Positions 1-12,672 of a stretch of 64,000 bases of DNA are shown here, in pieces. Both the position numbers and the translations under genes were made by a program. Each line of letters begins with the position of its first letter. The first letter of the stretch is position 1. Origin of the DNA: Perognathus longimembris pacificus (taxonomy: Eukaryota > Chordata > Mammalia > Rodentia > Heteromyidae); the NCBI RefSeq assembly GCF_023159225.1, contig NC_063168.1, positions 57,639,398-57,703,397 on the forward strand. Reading direction: 5' to 3'. Under the pieces are notes generated by a model. The model did not search any database and had not been told where the DNA came from. It worked only from the letters and a program-made list of their open reading frames with translations.

Positions 1-1144
1 ATGCAAGGCAGAGAGTAAATTCTTTCTTGCTTAAATGTGTTTTCTGTCTAAATGTTTTGGCAAAGCAGAAGGGATGGGTATGTTTAAGCTGTTTACACCA
101 ATGGCCTGGCTAAATGGACTATAGGCCATGAACTGCTGTGGTTCTGAGGACAATGATGTAAAAGGCCAGTCAGGTGAAAGATGATGGATTAGGATGATGA
201 ATCTGGTTAGGGTGGGAAGAAAAGTGACGTGTGTCTGAGCACTTAATGAAGCTCAAATACTGTGACTCATCTAAGGTGTACATACTCCTACAAAGACATA
301 GGAGAAACAAATTGACATCTGTATTTAATTTTTTTTCTATCCAAATGTGCTTTCAAATTATTCAAAAAGGTGGAAAACAAAGGGTTGCCACTTATGGTTA
401 GGGAGGTGATAGAGGATCAAGAGCAATTAAGGACTGTGAACTCTATGCTGTTATCTCAAGAGAGAAAAGTGTCAGACATGAGCAGGCTGGCAGAAAATAG
501 ACACCTACTGAAGAGATACCTAGGGCCTCACCCTAGGTGGGCAGAGGAAGCAGAGATCTACTGGAAGGAAGTTGGAGGGAGGGGAGGAGTCTTTTCTCTG
601 GGGTGGGCCACAGTGTGGTGAGTGGTCATCATTTCTTTCTAGCCTGTTATTTTGTCCTGCAACAAATGATGTCAGAGTCTAGCTTCCACACAGGCTGAAT
701 AGGTGCTACTATGTTCTGAGAGCTGATTCTATAACCTGATACTTCAAGGTGCACACTACACTCCGAGTGTCTGGAAGTATGATTTGGCTTTGTGTAGTAC
801 CTGTAAATCAGAGGATCGATGGGGCACTGGAAGGTGGCAGGAAGTTCAAGCGTGGAATTCTTAAATCTCTCCTGAGGCAGGCAGTATGCCCCTAGGTACT
901 CACTTCCAACTCCATCACCAGTAAAATGCTTTCCTGCCTCCTCTGGGCTTTATCAGCTGGTAACATGCATGTTCCCTTTGGAGACTTCTTTAAGACTGAA
1001 GGTGGTTTTACTTCCTTGGGTTCTTTTCCCTGGACTCCTTATTTCCCCCAAACAACCCCAGGCCAAGCCTAGAGGGTGAAGGAGGCTCTCACTTGCCATC
1101 AGTTCTCAGAGATGTGGTCAGAACACCAGGAAGGCAGGCAATGT

Positions 1145-1300
1145 GATGAACAGTTCACCAAACCATTTCAATGCCTTCATCTTACTTCAGCTTCACAGTA
1201 GGAGGGAAAGGAGGAGGTAGGTTTTATTTCTTTTTAAATTATATACATGAGGAAACATCCAGGAATTTAATCAGTCAGCTGGTCAACATTCATTTATCCA
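1145..1300 (-). mobile_element. MIR SINE, antisense, decayed
   Basis: CATGAGGAAACATCCAGGAA and TTAATCAGTCAGCTGG with preceding CTTCACAGTAGGAGGG resemble reverse MIR. Weak. Confidence 0.4.
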
Positions 1301-1724
1301 GCTTGCCCATGCTGGTTCCCATGTACTCAGAAAAAAAATGATACTGTTTTTTTTTTCAAGAGCTCAGATCAAGCCACATTTGTCAGTTCCTGAAAGGCAA
1401 GTGTCTGCTCTAATCAATGAAAAACTGAGTTGGGGGTCTTCTGTTAGAAGCTCAATCTAAAGGCAATACAGATGTCTAAATAGGAAAAATAATTAAGGGC
1501 TTTCAAATAATTGATTTTTATACTGTCGTTTCCCAGGGTATTACCAGGTCTTGACATGCACATAGAAATGTGGATTTTTCCAGTTCATAACAAGTAACCA
1601 CAGAGCTACCTGAAGACTGCCCATGAGTGAGCTATGTCATCCCAGCTGAAACCAAACCTTCACTAAGAGAAATAGCAGGCTGTATCTTCAAGTGTTTTAT
1701 GAATGTTTAAAATCTATAAAAAGG

Positions 1725-1890
1725 GGGCTGGGAATATGGCCCAGTGGCAAGAGTGCTCGCCTCACATACATGAAGCCCTGGGTTCGATTCCCCAGCACCA
1801 CATATATAGAAAATGGCCAGAAGTGGTGCTGTGGCTCGGGGACAGTGCTCAGGCCCTGAGTCCAAGGCCCAGGACTGGCAAAAAAAAAAA
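1725..1890 (+). mobile_element. ID-dimer SINE (IDL-Geo type), internally deleted
   Basis: The ID-like head with tRNA-type box A/B sequence is followed by the second monomer and an A-tail. About 40 bases of the second monomer (CAAGTGGCAGAGTGCTAGCC...) are missing. A perfect 16-base target duplication TAAAATCTATAAAAAG flanks it at 1,708-1,723 and 1,892-1,907. Confidence 0.9.
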
Positions 1891-2067
1891 GTAAAATCTA
1901 TAAAAAGTCAAGGAATGTATAAGAGAATTCTATAAATCCCTAGTGATGAAATTCACTGAATTTTTGTGGTTGTTTATCCTGTGCATTCTTGCCTGGAAAT
2001 CACCTCTGTGGCTAGTACTATGCCACAGCAATTTGCCCATGGTGAACACTGCTTTAGAAGAGGGCTC

Positions 2068-2278
2068 AATAAACTTTGCAAAAGGCAGAATAGGAAATAC
2101 TTGAAACTTGTGGTCCATAAGATCTTTTTGGCAGGGTGTATCACTGCTTTGGTAATATAAACACAGCCACAGACAACATTAAATGAGTATATGTAGTCAT
2201 GTTTCAACATAATTTTACTTACAACAACCATTGGTGGGCCAGAATTGACCCACGTACTGCAGTTTGTCAACCCTTACC
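2068..2278 (+). mobile_element. hAT-type non-autonomous DNA transposon relic
   Basis: AAACTTTGCAAAAGGCAGAATAG, ACACAGCCACAGACAAC and GGTGGGCCAGAATTGACCCACG...CAGTTTGTCAACCC follow a common mammalian hAT-Charlie-like repeat (TTTGCCGACCCCTG end). Exact subfamily not fixed. Confidence 0.58.
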
Positions 2279-3107
2279 TTAAAGTCTTTTCAAGTCCCTT
2301 GGCCTGATTGTATCTTTAACTTCTGAGAACAGGTACAGTAGGCTTCGTTCCTTAATATTGGGGGGGGGGGAACCAGATCTGAGTGGGTCAGAGCAAGAGG
2401 TGGTAGTCACCTCCTAGGTTTTCTAGCATGCTATGACCACTGTGCACTGCTTATTACATAAAAGAAGCACAGCCAGGCAAGGCCCTATGGGTAGTTTTTT
2501 TTGTTTGTTTGTTTTTCTGACTGAAAGGACGAATTGATTGCTTTTATCAATTGAGAGGTTTTTGATCATGCAGACAGAGCCATTGTGGATGAAGCCTGGG
2601 TTTCCACTCCAGTTTCACTTCAGAAAACAGCATGTTGTAGCAAGATGCCAGACTCCCCTGAAAGTCCATTGGATTCTATGGGTTCAGAGTATTGAGGAGG
2701 AAAAATATACATTGTATTTCTTTTCTTGCTCTACCCTTGAAGGGGAGTCAAGCTAGTCTATGTGTCCAGCCCTAGCACAGTATCTAGCTCAGGAAAGATA
2801 TTCACTAAATTTCTGAGCTTCAAGGAAGCACTCAAGACATGGAATTGACTAGTCTCTCTGTTGTGTGCTGTGGAGAGACATAGACAATTTGTTTCTATTA
2901 GGGTTTAGGATCTTACTTTTTCTGACCTTAAAATGTAGCCTGCAACTCTGACAAGATGAGCCGTGGTTGAGAAAGCAACTAACACAAATGGAAGCCAATA
3001 GTTGGGCAGATGTCATCATTTCAAATGAAGACATAGCCTGTGATGCCAGTGAAATGGGGGTGAGACCCATCATTCGATTTCTCTATACTAACGAAAACAT
3101 TCAATTT

Positions 3108-3335
3108 GAATCAACTTTATTGAGTATGGTTGCCTATAATAAAGTATATTTTGCATACATTATGCATGGTGCAGTACACTTAACTATGTTCTTAAGTACA
3201 GTATGCATGGTTTATCGAGCTTTGACACTGTGTAACCACCACCACCACCAATATGGAGCACTCCATTACCCTGGAAGTTTCCTTGTACTCTGCCAGTCAA
3301 TTCTCCATTCTGGCCTCAGGTCATCACTGACCTGC
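3108..3335 (+). mobile_element. L1 3'-end relic
   Basis: TTATTGAGTATGGTTGCC, GTGTAACCACCACCACCACC and GGAAGTTTCC...TGCCAGTCAATTC follow the order of old mammalian L1 3' regions. The 130-residue frame across it is not a gene. Confidence 0.6.
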
Positions 3336-3360
3336 TTTTTCTGTATTGTCTTTTATTAAA

Positions 3361-3500
3361 CACATTTTCCTTCATGATGAAAGTAATACATACGTTATAA
3401 CTGCAAGGTACAGAAAATATAGAAAATCATTAACAAAGAAAGACAAAATCTTAGGAAATCACATTATCCATAAATAGTCAATATTGTTTAAATGTATTAT
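3361..3500 (+). mobile_element. Possible further old L1-type relic
   Basis: AAAGTAATACATACGTTATA...CAGAAAATATAGAAAATC resembles a common old mammalian repeat. Family assignment is weak. Confidence 0.35.
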
Positions 3501-3837
3501 TTTCCTCCCTGCCTCTCTGTCTCTGTCTCTCGTTCTTCTGACCCTTCCTAACCCCTCCCTCGTGTAGTGACAGGATTACAATCTAGCCACTGCTTCCATG
3601 GGAATTGTTTATATGTCTGAACCCATCATTTGCTCACAGAATCTCTGATTGATTCTTAGGTCTTGAATAAAGACACAGTTCTCAGTAACAAAATCTTGGG
3701 TTACTATTAAGTCTAGATCTTTTTCACCATTATGTTTTCTAGTTGTTTTTGTTATAAAAGAATACTACTGGGTTTTTGTATAGCAAATTTACCTTGTATT
3801 CTCATTAACCTTCTTAAATTCAGTTATTTCTTATAGG

Positions 3838-4048
3838 TTTTTTTTTTTTTTTTTTTGGCCAGTCCTGGGGCTTGGACTCAGGGCCTGAGCACTGTCCCTG
3901 GCTTCTTTTTGCTCAAGGCTAGCACTCTGCCACTTGAGCCACAGCGCCACTTCTGGCGGTTTTCTGTATATGTGGTGCTGGGGAATTGAACCCAGGGCCT
4001 CATGTATACGAAGCAAGCACTCTTGCCACTAGGCCATATCCCCAGCCC
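3838..4048 (-). mobile_element. ID-dimer SINE (IDL-Geo type), antisense
   Basis: A T-run followed by GGCCAGTCCTGG and ending in ...CCATATCCCCAGCCC is the reverse complement of the full element. A 12-base duplication TATTTCTTATAG lies at 3,825-3,836 and 4,049-4,060. Confidence 0.92.
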
Positions 4049-4060
4049 TATTTCTTATAG

Positions 4061-7059
4061 TTTTTAATTCCACCTTCCTAGGTAGTAGATTCTACATGTG
4101 TAATATGTAATAGTCATTTTTTTTTGCTTTCTGATTTTATGCTTATTTACTTATTTTGTCTTATTGGGTTGGCTAAGATTCACAATTGTAAATAAGGATG
4201 GTAATAACTGGTGTTCCTATCTTCTCTTTAAAAAATATTTTTTAATCTTTCCTCAGAAAGTATTGCCCTATGTTAGTAAGAACATTTAAGAAAATGTTAG
4301 TAAGAACATTTTTAGGTTAAAGAAATTAAATTATATTTCTAATTTAGCCATAGGAAAGTAATTAGAAATGTAGTCAAAGACATAGTTAAAGTAGTAACTC
4401 TGGCATGTTGAGAAACATGAAAATCCAGAAATAGTTGGTTTTAAAAGTAAGTGTTGGTTTGACTTATGGTATGACAACACTTTGCAATAGTTCAATATGC
4501 TCTTGTATATTAAATTTATTGACATAAGAAAGTGTTTATCAGATATGATCAAGTTCAAAGAAGTAAAAATATAACGTATAATATTATTCTATTTGCAAAT
4601 AGTTACATGTGTTAGCTATAGTTATCTCCATGGAGCAGAAATAGGAATATTTTTCTTTTTTTCTTTTCTTCCCAATATTCATACAATAATATTTGCCACT
4701 TAGAGAAACACACCCAACTCATAACTACATGACAAGTCATTCTCCTGTTTTTATAGTCATTCAGATAAATACATAAAGACCTGTAATCTAACTAAACTTT
4801 TAATTGTAGCAATGTATTTATCACTGTCTAGTTGGTCAGAGACCAACCCATTTTCCAAATGTGTTGAAACACTACCATCAGTAAATCTTCCCAGGAGTCT
4901 CATCAGAGGTCGTAGACTAAATTCATGGAAAACAGTTTGGAAACTTTCAGTTTGCAAACACTCAGGACAGCCAAGCTGTGCTATCTCAAACCAGTGGTGT
5001 ACTGGTAATGTTTAAGAACCAGCCAAGTCCTCTCTCTCTCTCCCTCCTTTCCTCCCTCTCAAGAAAAGTAAGAATCAGGCTATTGGAATCACTCAAAGAA
5101 GAACCCAGGGTAGGTCTGAAGACAGCCCCATTGTGTGGCTGGTCACTAACAGTACATGCTGTGCTTGTACAAAACAGGGTATGTTTTTAGAAACTTTTAT
5201 AGAAATTGTCCACAAAATTTTAATCCAGTTGAATCTGAGACTTTTTTTTAAAAGAAGAGGCTTGATTTTGTATATCACCTAAATTTTATTTTGTATTGAC
5301 TGGCTTTCACTAAGTGTCTGTTCAGAGATAGTAGCTCCCAGGACATGGACTCCATTGTCAGCTGGCCCCTTGGTGTCCTGTGCTGAATGAGGCCCTGATA
5401 AGGCTCTGGCAGGGGGCTGTGAAAAACTCCCTGTCATGTGGTACTGCTTGGGGCTCAGGCCTTTTCGATATCAGATTTAATATACATAGGAAAAAATCAA
5501 CAAACCATTTTCCTGTTCTCTACTCCCTATACTCTGACACTGTCTGCCTGCAGATAGCATCACCTCGCTCAAGCTGGGGCTCATACCCAGAAGACTGCTC
5601 CCAACCTTAGGTTCCAAAACCAAGTTCCAGGCCTGTGTTTCTGACCCATGGACTCTAAATCAAGGTCTCCATGAACTCTTCCTTGGATTCTTCTTTGAGT
5701 TAATTTGTCAGAAAGATTCACAGAATTCAGGGAAATGTTTGCTTCTGCTTAGTACAGAGATATTACAAAGGATAGAAATGATTGTAGACATGGAGGAGAT
5801 AAGGAGGAGTCAGGTGAGAAGGAATGGGGGACTTCCCTGTCCTCACCAGCCACACTACCCTCCTGTGTGTGTGGGGGGGGGGGGTGGGACATTGGGGAGG
5901 TGGTTAATGGTGGCTTACTCAGCCTTTCTTTACCACCATAGGTTGAAATTGAGGCTGAAAATCTCAAGTCAATAATCATGCCTTGGTCTTCCCAATGACT
6001 GGCCATCTTCCTAAAGCTATCTATTGGTCTTAGTTGTCTTGGAGGGTTCTAAGAGGAAGATCAAACAATATCACAACAGGTCATAAACTCCCTGTGGCTA
6101 ATGCTCATAAGAAGGGAATAGGGAGTCTCCAGGTTTCCATTTTCCAGATGGAGACCTAGGGTAAGTCTGAGAGTGGCCCCTGAAATCCTACCCAGGGACA
6201 TTCAGGTGTAACCAAAAATATACCAAGATCCTGTGTGGCTTCCTCTCAGTGACAGGGCAGCGTGAGTCACAGCCCATCCCATCTGCCTGAGAGTTTTCAC
6301 AGATCTTCAAGGGCCTCCCCCAAATCAAGTTCATGAGGAATGCCAATTAAGAAGCTATTAATCACTTTCCACAAGTACTCTTCACTTTGTGAGTTGCATC
6401 AACAGTTCCTTTAAAAGGCAACATCCTACTTCGAATGCAATCCATCTCTCCCAGATGTCACCCAGGAGCTTTCAGGAAGGTGGCTAGGAAGCCCAGTGAA
6501 GGCAACAGGCAACCTGTGCTGGGGGTTCTTCTCTTTTCCATTCACCTACTCAGCCTGCACCGGCACAGCCTGCAGCCCCAGAGTTACCAAATACCTACTT
6601 GGGGTGACATTTCTCAGGGGCCCTTCTAAACTAGATGATAGCTGAGATTCTTTCTCCCCCTAGGATATCTTAGGAACTACTAAGAGACTCCATCACAACA
6701 TGTCCCTTGGGAGAACAGTGTCCATGCCTAGACACAGAGATGTACTGATTACCCTGGATCTGAGACCTCCTCCTTCTTCCCATCCACACCCAGCCCATGA
6801 CTCAGCACAAATATCTCAAGGGGCCACTATTTTAGGGGCTGCAAATGCAAAGGAGGGGGAGAGGAGAGAGGAAAGAGAACAAGATGGTTAGGAAAACTGA
6901 AAATCCGCCCCCCCCCCCCCCGTGCCTCATGAAAAGTGCTTTTATTTTTAATAGAAACTCCAAAAAATGGCATTTTTTGGTACAAGTGCTAGTTGTCCGA
7001 ATCTATAAAGTTCTCCAGGACTCTGACTTACATGAACTGTAAGAAAGAATGAGAAACAC
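4061..7059. other. Intergenic, no recognised gene
   Basis: AT-rich to about 4,800, then mixed. Contains a G-run at 5,871-5,884 and a C-run at 6,907-6,920. The short frames here match nothing I know. Confidence 0.5.
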
Positions 7060-7273
7060 GGGCTGGGAATATGGCCTAGTGGCAAGAGTGCTTGCCTCCT
7101 ACACATGAAGCTCTCAGTTCGATTCCCCAGCACCACATATATGGAAAACGGCCAGAAGGGGCGCTGTGGCTCAGGTGGCAGAGTGCTAGCCTTGAGCGGG
7201 AAGAAGCCCCTCAGGGACGGTGCTCAGGCCCTGAGTCCAAGCCCAGGACTGGCCAAAAAAAAAAAAAAAAAAA
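7060..7273 (+). mobile_element. ID-dimer SINE (IDL-Geo type), full length
   Basis: A complete two-monomer element with an A-tail. The 16-base duplication AAAGAATGAGAAACAC is found at 7,044-7,059 and 7,271-7,286, so the insertion is recent and intact. Confidence 0.92.
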
Positions 7274-7563
7274 GAATGAGAAACACAATGGACATAATCT
7301 ATATCCTGGATTTTCTGGGGAAGAATTGACTTTATATATATTCTCTATCTTTGTGCTCTTAGACTCACTTTTGTGGGATGGGGTCACTGTGGCTCTAAAC
7401 TGATCTCTCTTTTTGTATTTGAGGTGAGTATGATGAGCTCCACACTTGACTAGACGCCCTAGTTTGGACTGATACCAATAGGAGCAGGCCACAATAGAAA
7501 TGCTTTCATTATAACAGCCTTGTATAAGAAACTGTGTTAATGTCTGACTTTACTGGCAAGTGC

Positions 7564-7655
7564 CTCTCTCTCTCTCTCTCTCTCTCTGTGTGAGAGAGAG
7601 ACAGACAGACAGATAGACAGAAAGAGAGACAGAGACAGAGACAGACATAGAGGGA
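7564..7655 (+). repeat. (CT)n then (GA)/(GACA)n tract
   Basis: Twelve CT units pass through GTGTGAGAGAG into imperfect ACAG repeats. The CT and GA arms can pair as a hairpin. Confidence 0.9.
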
Positions 7656-8516
7656 AAAAGAGAGCATATGCTATCATTTTTAAAAATTTAAGAGCCTCAA
7701 GAAATTCTTTATTTCTATAAGGAAGTCACTGAGTCTAGCATAGAACCAATAAATTTTGGAATTCATTAAATCCCTTCATAACTACAGAAGGCTAATATTG
7801 AAGGCTGTCACAGCATAGGGAGGGTGATAAATCACAGCCTTGCCTGAGTTATGAAATCTATAGTAAAATAGACCTATAACATATGAGACATCAAGGAACC
7901 ACACAGCTTCCCTCCTTGGGGACAAGGGGTAGGGTTTGGGAAAATGGTGCAGGAATGGATAAAGGGATTAAAAACCCTGCTTTAGCCCCCCTGAAGGCAG
8001 CCAGGAGGCATCAAGGAAGAAAGCCAGTTTGGGGAGGTGGAAGCTGTTCTTCAGAAAACAAGAATGAACAGCACAATTTCTTCAGGTTTGATTAGATCAA
8101 GGAAATGGATTTTTATAAAGAAAGCATTTTCTATTGTGCCCTGTTTTTGTTTGTTGGTTGGTTGATTTTTCCCTTTTGCATGAACACTGATTGCTGCCAA
8201 CATTCTTGCCTATTAATTTAGAAAGAAAATGTTATATACATTACACTTACTTTGAAATAGAATTTTGGATGATATACAACAAAAAGTAGAAAGCAAAGAA
8301 GAGAAAAAATCTGCCATAAAAGTATACAGGTGAAAAAAGTCCTCAGATCAAGGCAAGCAATTGACTCTATAAGGAAAACTAAGGATAGTTACTATAGCTT
8401 GTTATCAAGCTTAATCCTGAGATTCCTAGCAGTCAAAGCAAAGAAGGTACCTGCATAAGGACCTAGATCTCATTGTCTGATAATAGAAAAAATACCTCAC
8501 TAAAAGATACATATTG

Positions 8517-8702
8517 GCCAGGTGCCAGTGGTTCAGGGCTGTAGTTCTAGCTACTCAGAAGGATAAATTAGGGGGATTCTAGTTCAAAGCCAGCTGGGGA
8601 AGAAAAGTCTGAGAGACTTATCTCTCAGAAAAAGCTAAGTATGAGTATGAGGTACTGAGTTCAATTGCCAGTACTGACATGAAAACAAATAACAAAAAAA
8701 AC
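8517..8702 (+). mobile_element. Old B1/ID dimer SINE, diverged
   Basis: It keeps GGTGCCAGTGGTTCAGGGCTG and TTCTAGCTACTCAG from the B1 half and GGTACTGAGTTCAATTGCC from the ID half. It ends in an A-rich tail abutting the next element. Confidence 0.72.
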
Positions 8703-8830
8703 TCTGATTATTTTTTAGATAGGATCTTCCTTTTTATCCAGTTGACCTGGAATCTCATTCCATCTGATATCAGCCTCTTACGCAGCTAAGATGGCAGGTA
8801 CATGTTACTGTGCCCAGCCCAGCCTAGTGG
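8703..8830 (-). mobile_element. Old B1-type SINE, antisense
   Basis: Read in reverse it gives GGCTGGGCACAGTAACATG followed by CAGCTGCG-like and AGGCTGATATCAG segments, the B1 order. It is placed tail-to-tail with the SINE at 8,517-8,702. Confidence 0.6.
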
Positions 8831-8954
8831 TTGAAATTGGGGTCTTCTGAATTTTTTCCTAAAGGTTGGTCTCCAACCACAATCCTCCTGATTTTTTAAA
8901 TACCTTCATCACAAGTATGCAAAGCAGTTCTCCAAAGAATATGTGGATAGATTG

Positions 8955-9840
8955 CCCTCACTTAGCTAAGAGAACTGCTATAGACTTTGGCAAAATGTTT
9001 AGTAAAGTCCCCAATAAAAATAATAAAATATGGGTTGGAAAAAAATACAAAATGTATCCTGAAGTCATACAAATACAAAATTAGAGGATGATTCCATGAT
9101 ACCAGTGAAAGTCTATGTATGTGTTTAAACGTTTCCATGAGGATCTCTAGATTGTACATTTGGTGTCTTATACTTCCCTAATTTTTATTAATGGCTTGGA
9201 AGAAGATGTGGAATATAGCTTTACTGGGTCTGCAGATGGTGCAAAGTTGGGAGAATTCATTAATATAATAGATAGCAGAGTTGAAATCCAGAATGTTCTC
9301 AACAAGCTGTGCCCAAACCAAAAAGATGATATGCAGTCCAGATCATGATAAACCACTGCCATTGTGTTGTCATTGTCATTGCTATTAATGGGCTATACAA
9401 GTTCCTAACAGAAAAATCTCATTTGGGTGGCTCTTTATATGAAAGATATCTGGTTAATTTAGTTGCCCTCCAGCTTAATATGAACTAATAGTTTCAAGTT
9501 GTTGCTAAATAAATGGATTCAAATTCAGGCTGCATTTATGGAAGCATTTAGATTTGTGTCTGTGAAATGATGTTCCAGGAAACTTGGGAAGCCAAGAGCT
9601 TTCAGTAATTATCCCATAAAATAAAAGGGATTTGGTTCTAGGGTTAATGGTACTTGGGAAATTTCATGTTATATGAAATTACAATGCTGGCTGAGGAGTT
9701 TGGCAAATGGAGAAAAGGGGCCATAGATACACCGAGTGTTTTACATTTATCTGATCACAAAGCTCCTGCAGAACATCCTTCTTGGAACATAATTTGGGAA
9801 ATGTTGCCTGAAAACTGGAAGCAATAGATCAGGTATATAC
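8955..9840 (+). mobile_element. Ancient L3/CR1-type LINE fragment
   Basis: Translation keeps broken traces of a CR1-clade reverse transcriptase: DFGKMFSKVP near 8,982-9,012 (family form DFSKAFD.VP), then INGLEEDVEYS...ADGAKLG near 9,188-9,250 (family form INDLE...ADDTKLG). The nucleotide tail (CAGGCTGCATTTATGGAAGC near 9,528) resembles the L3 3' end. The catalytic Asp pair is altered (ADG) and frames are interrupted, so it is a dead fossil. Confidence 0.72.
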
Positions 9841-10754
9841 CCTGTTTAACCTACTTGTATCTCAAGGAATGCATTCAGTCTTTGTGCCACATTTATATGG
9901 CTCTCTGGATAGCAGAGATAATCAAACTTTGATCAGATAATCCAAGTAGGAAGGCAGACAGCTTGCCAGAAAGCCACAGGGTTGAGAGCCAGAAAAGCTT
10001 AGTTTCTAGCATGTCATGAACTGCCCAGACTCTTTTCTTTTCTGGTCTCTAAATGAGGCAGCCATCATCCTGTCACTAAATGAAAGGATTACCACCCATG
10101 AGTACTGCCTCATCCTCAATGACACAAGATTAATATTATCCGTGGCTACCATTGATCACTTGTGAGATGGAGCTCTGCCCGCAACATGGCCTGCGTTATC
10201 CACATGCAACTCCATGTCAGTCCTACCTGTAGAACCACTTCAAAATGTGGAGATAGCTACTTCCGGTTACCTCCTCCCACACTGTCTATGCCCCAGGAAA
10301 GAAAATTTCTCCCTGTTTTCAGAAGCCATAGGAAATGTGAGATAAGATGATTCTACCTCAGACTCCCTGTCTGATTCTTATTATCACAAGTAATCCCCCA
10401 TCCCCAAGTGTTGGTACTGTGTGTGTTGGGTCCTGGGCTCTCAGATGGTGATTGGGCATGCCTGGCTTCCTTAGCACTTACTCGTGGGTCTTTGCAGGAG
10501 GCTTTCCACAAGCAAAGTGGTAGTAGGCAGGATGGCCAACTGCACTCATTTCAGGTAAGAACGACAGGTAAGCATGGAGGAGCTGATGCTTCTGGGCCTG
10601 ACTGGACAGGTGTGCCCACTTCTCAAGGCAGAGGGGCGTAGGAGGTCTGGGGCTCTGAACTGATCTTAATACAGTGTCACTCCCCAAGTGCAGAGGCCTG
10701 AAGAAAAGGGCATTGAAACATTGATTAGTAATCTCTGTGATCATAACAAACATT

Positions 10755-10930
10755 TGTTGAGGGCTGGTACATCTAGGCTCTTATGTAATCTTCAATAACA
10801 CCCTGTTATAATCCCCACTCTGTAGAGGAAGAAATTGATGCTCCAACAAATTAAGAAATTTGCTAGTGGTTTAAATCCAGGACTAACAGGCATTAAAGCA
10901 GATCTTTTTGGCTATTAAGTAGATTGCCTC
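10755..10930 (-). mobile_element. MIR SINE, antisense
   Basis: TTCAATAACACCCTGTTATA, CCCCACTCTGTAGAGGAAGA and AGAAATTTGCTAGTGG are the reverse MIR core. Confidence 0.66.
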
Positions 10931-11591
10931 CTGCCTTAGAGGCCAGTAACTTACTTGGTAAAGAGATCTTCAGGCTGGTAGTCTGTGGGTATGAGGTGGA
11001 GGAAGAGGGAAAAATCAGATGACTTTAAATGAGCCCTATTGCACATGCTATCAGGATTCAGGTCACTGAAGTAGAGAGAAGGGGGTCTCGGTCTCAGATG
11101 ATTGGGGATGTAGGTACAAAAACCAAGCACCAGGGCAGAAGCCTGTCTTCCGTGATAGAATTGTGACTGGGGTGATATCTACTCTGCTCAGGCAGCCTGG
11201 CTCTCTGGACTGACTTCATCAGCTCTGTCCCTTTGATGGTGTGAGCAGAGAATAAGAAGGTATAAGGAGAGGAGGAGCTTCCTTTGTATACGCCATGGCT
11301 GCTTACCTGTCCCTGGTTCAAGCTTGAGGGGAGCTACTAGTCCAGAAACAGTAGTCCTGGGGAAACTCTGAGGAGGTCTGGCTATGTGCCTGTGTAACTT
11401 AGCTGGGTCTGTTCATACTAATTCATAGTCTGCCTTGCTCCAAAGACAAAGATTTGACATAGCTCACGTTTAACAAGTGGAGCTCTATGATTCCTCACAG
11501 GTGGAAATTGGTTTCTTTTGTGTGCTTTCAGAATGGATGTGGTTAAGGAAGAGGATACATGGGAGGAGCTAGTTTATGTTTCCAGCATACA

Positions 11592-11605
11592 AACACACAC
11601 AGACG

Positions 11606-11650
<45 letters not shown>
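11592..11650 (+). repeat. (CA)n with (CG)n core
   Basis: ACGCGCGCGCGC at about 11,603-11,614 leads into a (CA)n run to 11,650; all alternating purine-pyrimidine. Confidence 0.92.
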
Positions 11651-11652
<2 letters not shown>

Positions 11653-11859
11653 CCTTTCTGTTATATTTTTAAAGATGTCTTCCAAATTTAAAATGGAAAA
11701 GGGATATACCTTCAGAAGCCAGAGATAAGACTTTCCCCAGGAGTTGACTCTCATCATCTTTAGGTAGAGGCAGCCATTGCAGGACTAGGCTCTTACAAAA
11801 GAGACTACTTCTGGGAACTCTTCATTTTACTGAGTTTGAAATTTAACGCTGCATTCAAT

Positions 11860-11945
11860 GCATTTATTCACTTATTCATTCATCAAATATTTGCTGAGCA
11901 CTTGTTTCATGCCTGGAACATATGAAGGGGCAGGAGACTGATTTC
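11860..11945 (-). mobile_element. L2 LINE 3' end, antisense
   Basis: ATTCATTCATCAAATATTTGCTGAGCAC...ATGCCTGGAAC is the typical reverse L2 terminus. Confidence 0.68.
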
Positions 11946-12554
11946 ACAGCTCTGATCATAGTAATGTCATGTGACAAATCCACATACCCCAGAAACATAC
12001 AACATGAGTGTATTTAGCTCCCAGACCACATGGCTGGGAGTCAGTGGGTCTTGGCTGGCTTGCTCATGCATCGGTGGGTTGGCTGGGATTTCACTAGGGT
12101 ACTTTAATTGAGGAAACTGACCTAGCACTCGCTTCTCAGAACAACAGCAAGAACACATGGGAACCTAAGTCCATAAGCTCTCTGAGCCTCATACTCTTCT
12201 TGTTCAATACAACCCAGATTGAGGATAGCCTTCTCCTCTTTCTGATCACTTGGCTGGACCTGGGTCCAGCAGTGAACTGTAGCACAGGCAGTACCAGGAG
12301 AGCTTGTCTATGGAGCACATTACACAGTCCTGGTCACCGCAGGAAGTGGCATCAAGGCTGAAATTTCAAAGATAAGAAGGAGCCAGGCAGGAAGAGTAGA
12401 GTGTAGGAAAGGCCTCAGCTAGATGGAATAGTATGTACAGTCCTGGAAGAACCCAGAGAAAGAGAGGAAACTGGCTAAAAATAGTATCAAGCTCAGGGTC
12501 AGATCGGGCAGGACTGACAGACCAGAAGCATATCTCATTAAAGGGCTGGCCTAG

Positions 12555-12672
12555 CCTTTTCCCCTGTGTGAATGTTATCTTCCCTCTTGTCTGGGACCTT
12601 TTCCTGACTCTCATGAACTGCTTTGTGCCTAGTAGGTGCTTGACAAATATTTGTGAACTCATTAACTGAAGC
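12555..12672 (+). mobile_element. L2 LINE 3' end
   Basis: CCTAGTAGGTGCTTGACAAA and TATTTGTGAACTCATTAACTG match the L2 terminal segment. Confidence 0.6.

Noticed and set aside
2967..3359. 130-codon open frame with a His run
   Set aside because: It crosses an L1 3' end relic; the His run is the ACC-rich L1 segment.
7092..7403. Recurring peptide (HEALGSIPQHHIY...) in frames at 1.7, 3.9, 7.1, 33.9 and 51.4 kb
   Set aside because: It is the translation of the ID-dimer SINE in each case, not a gene family.
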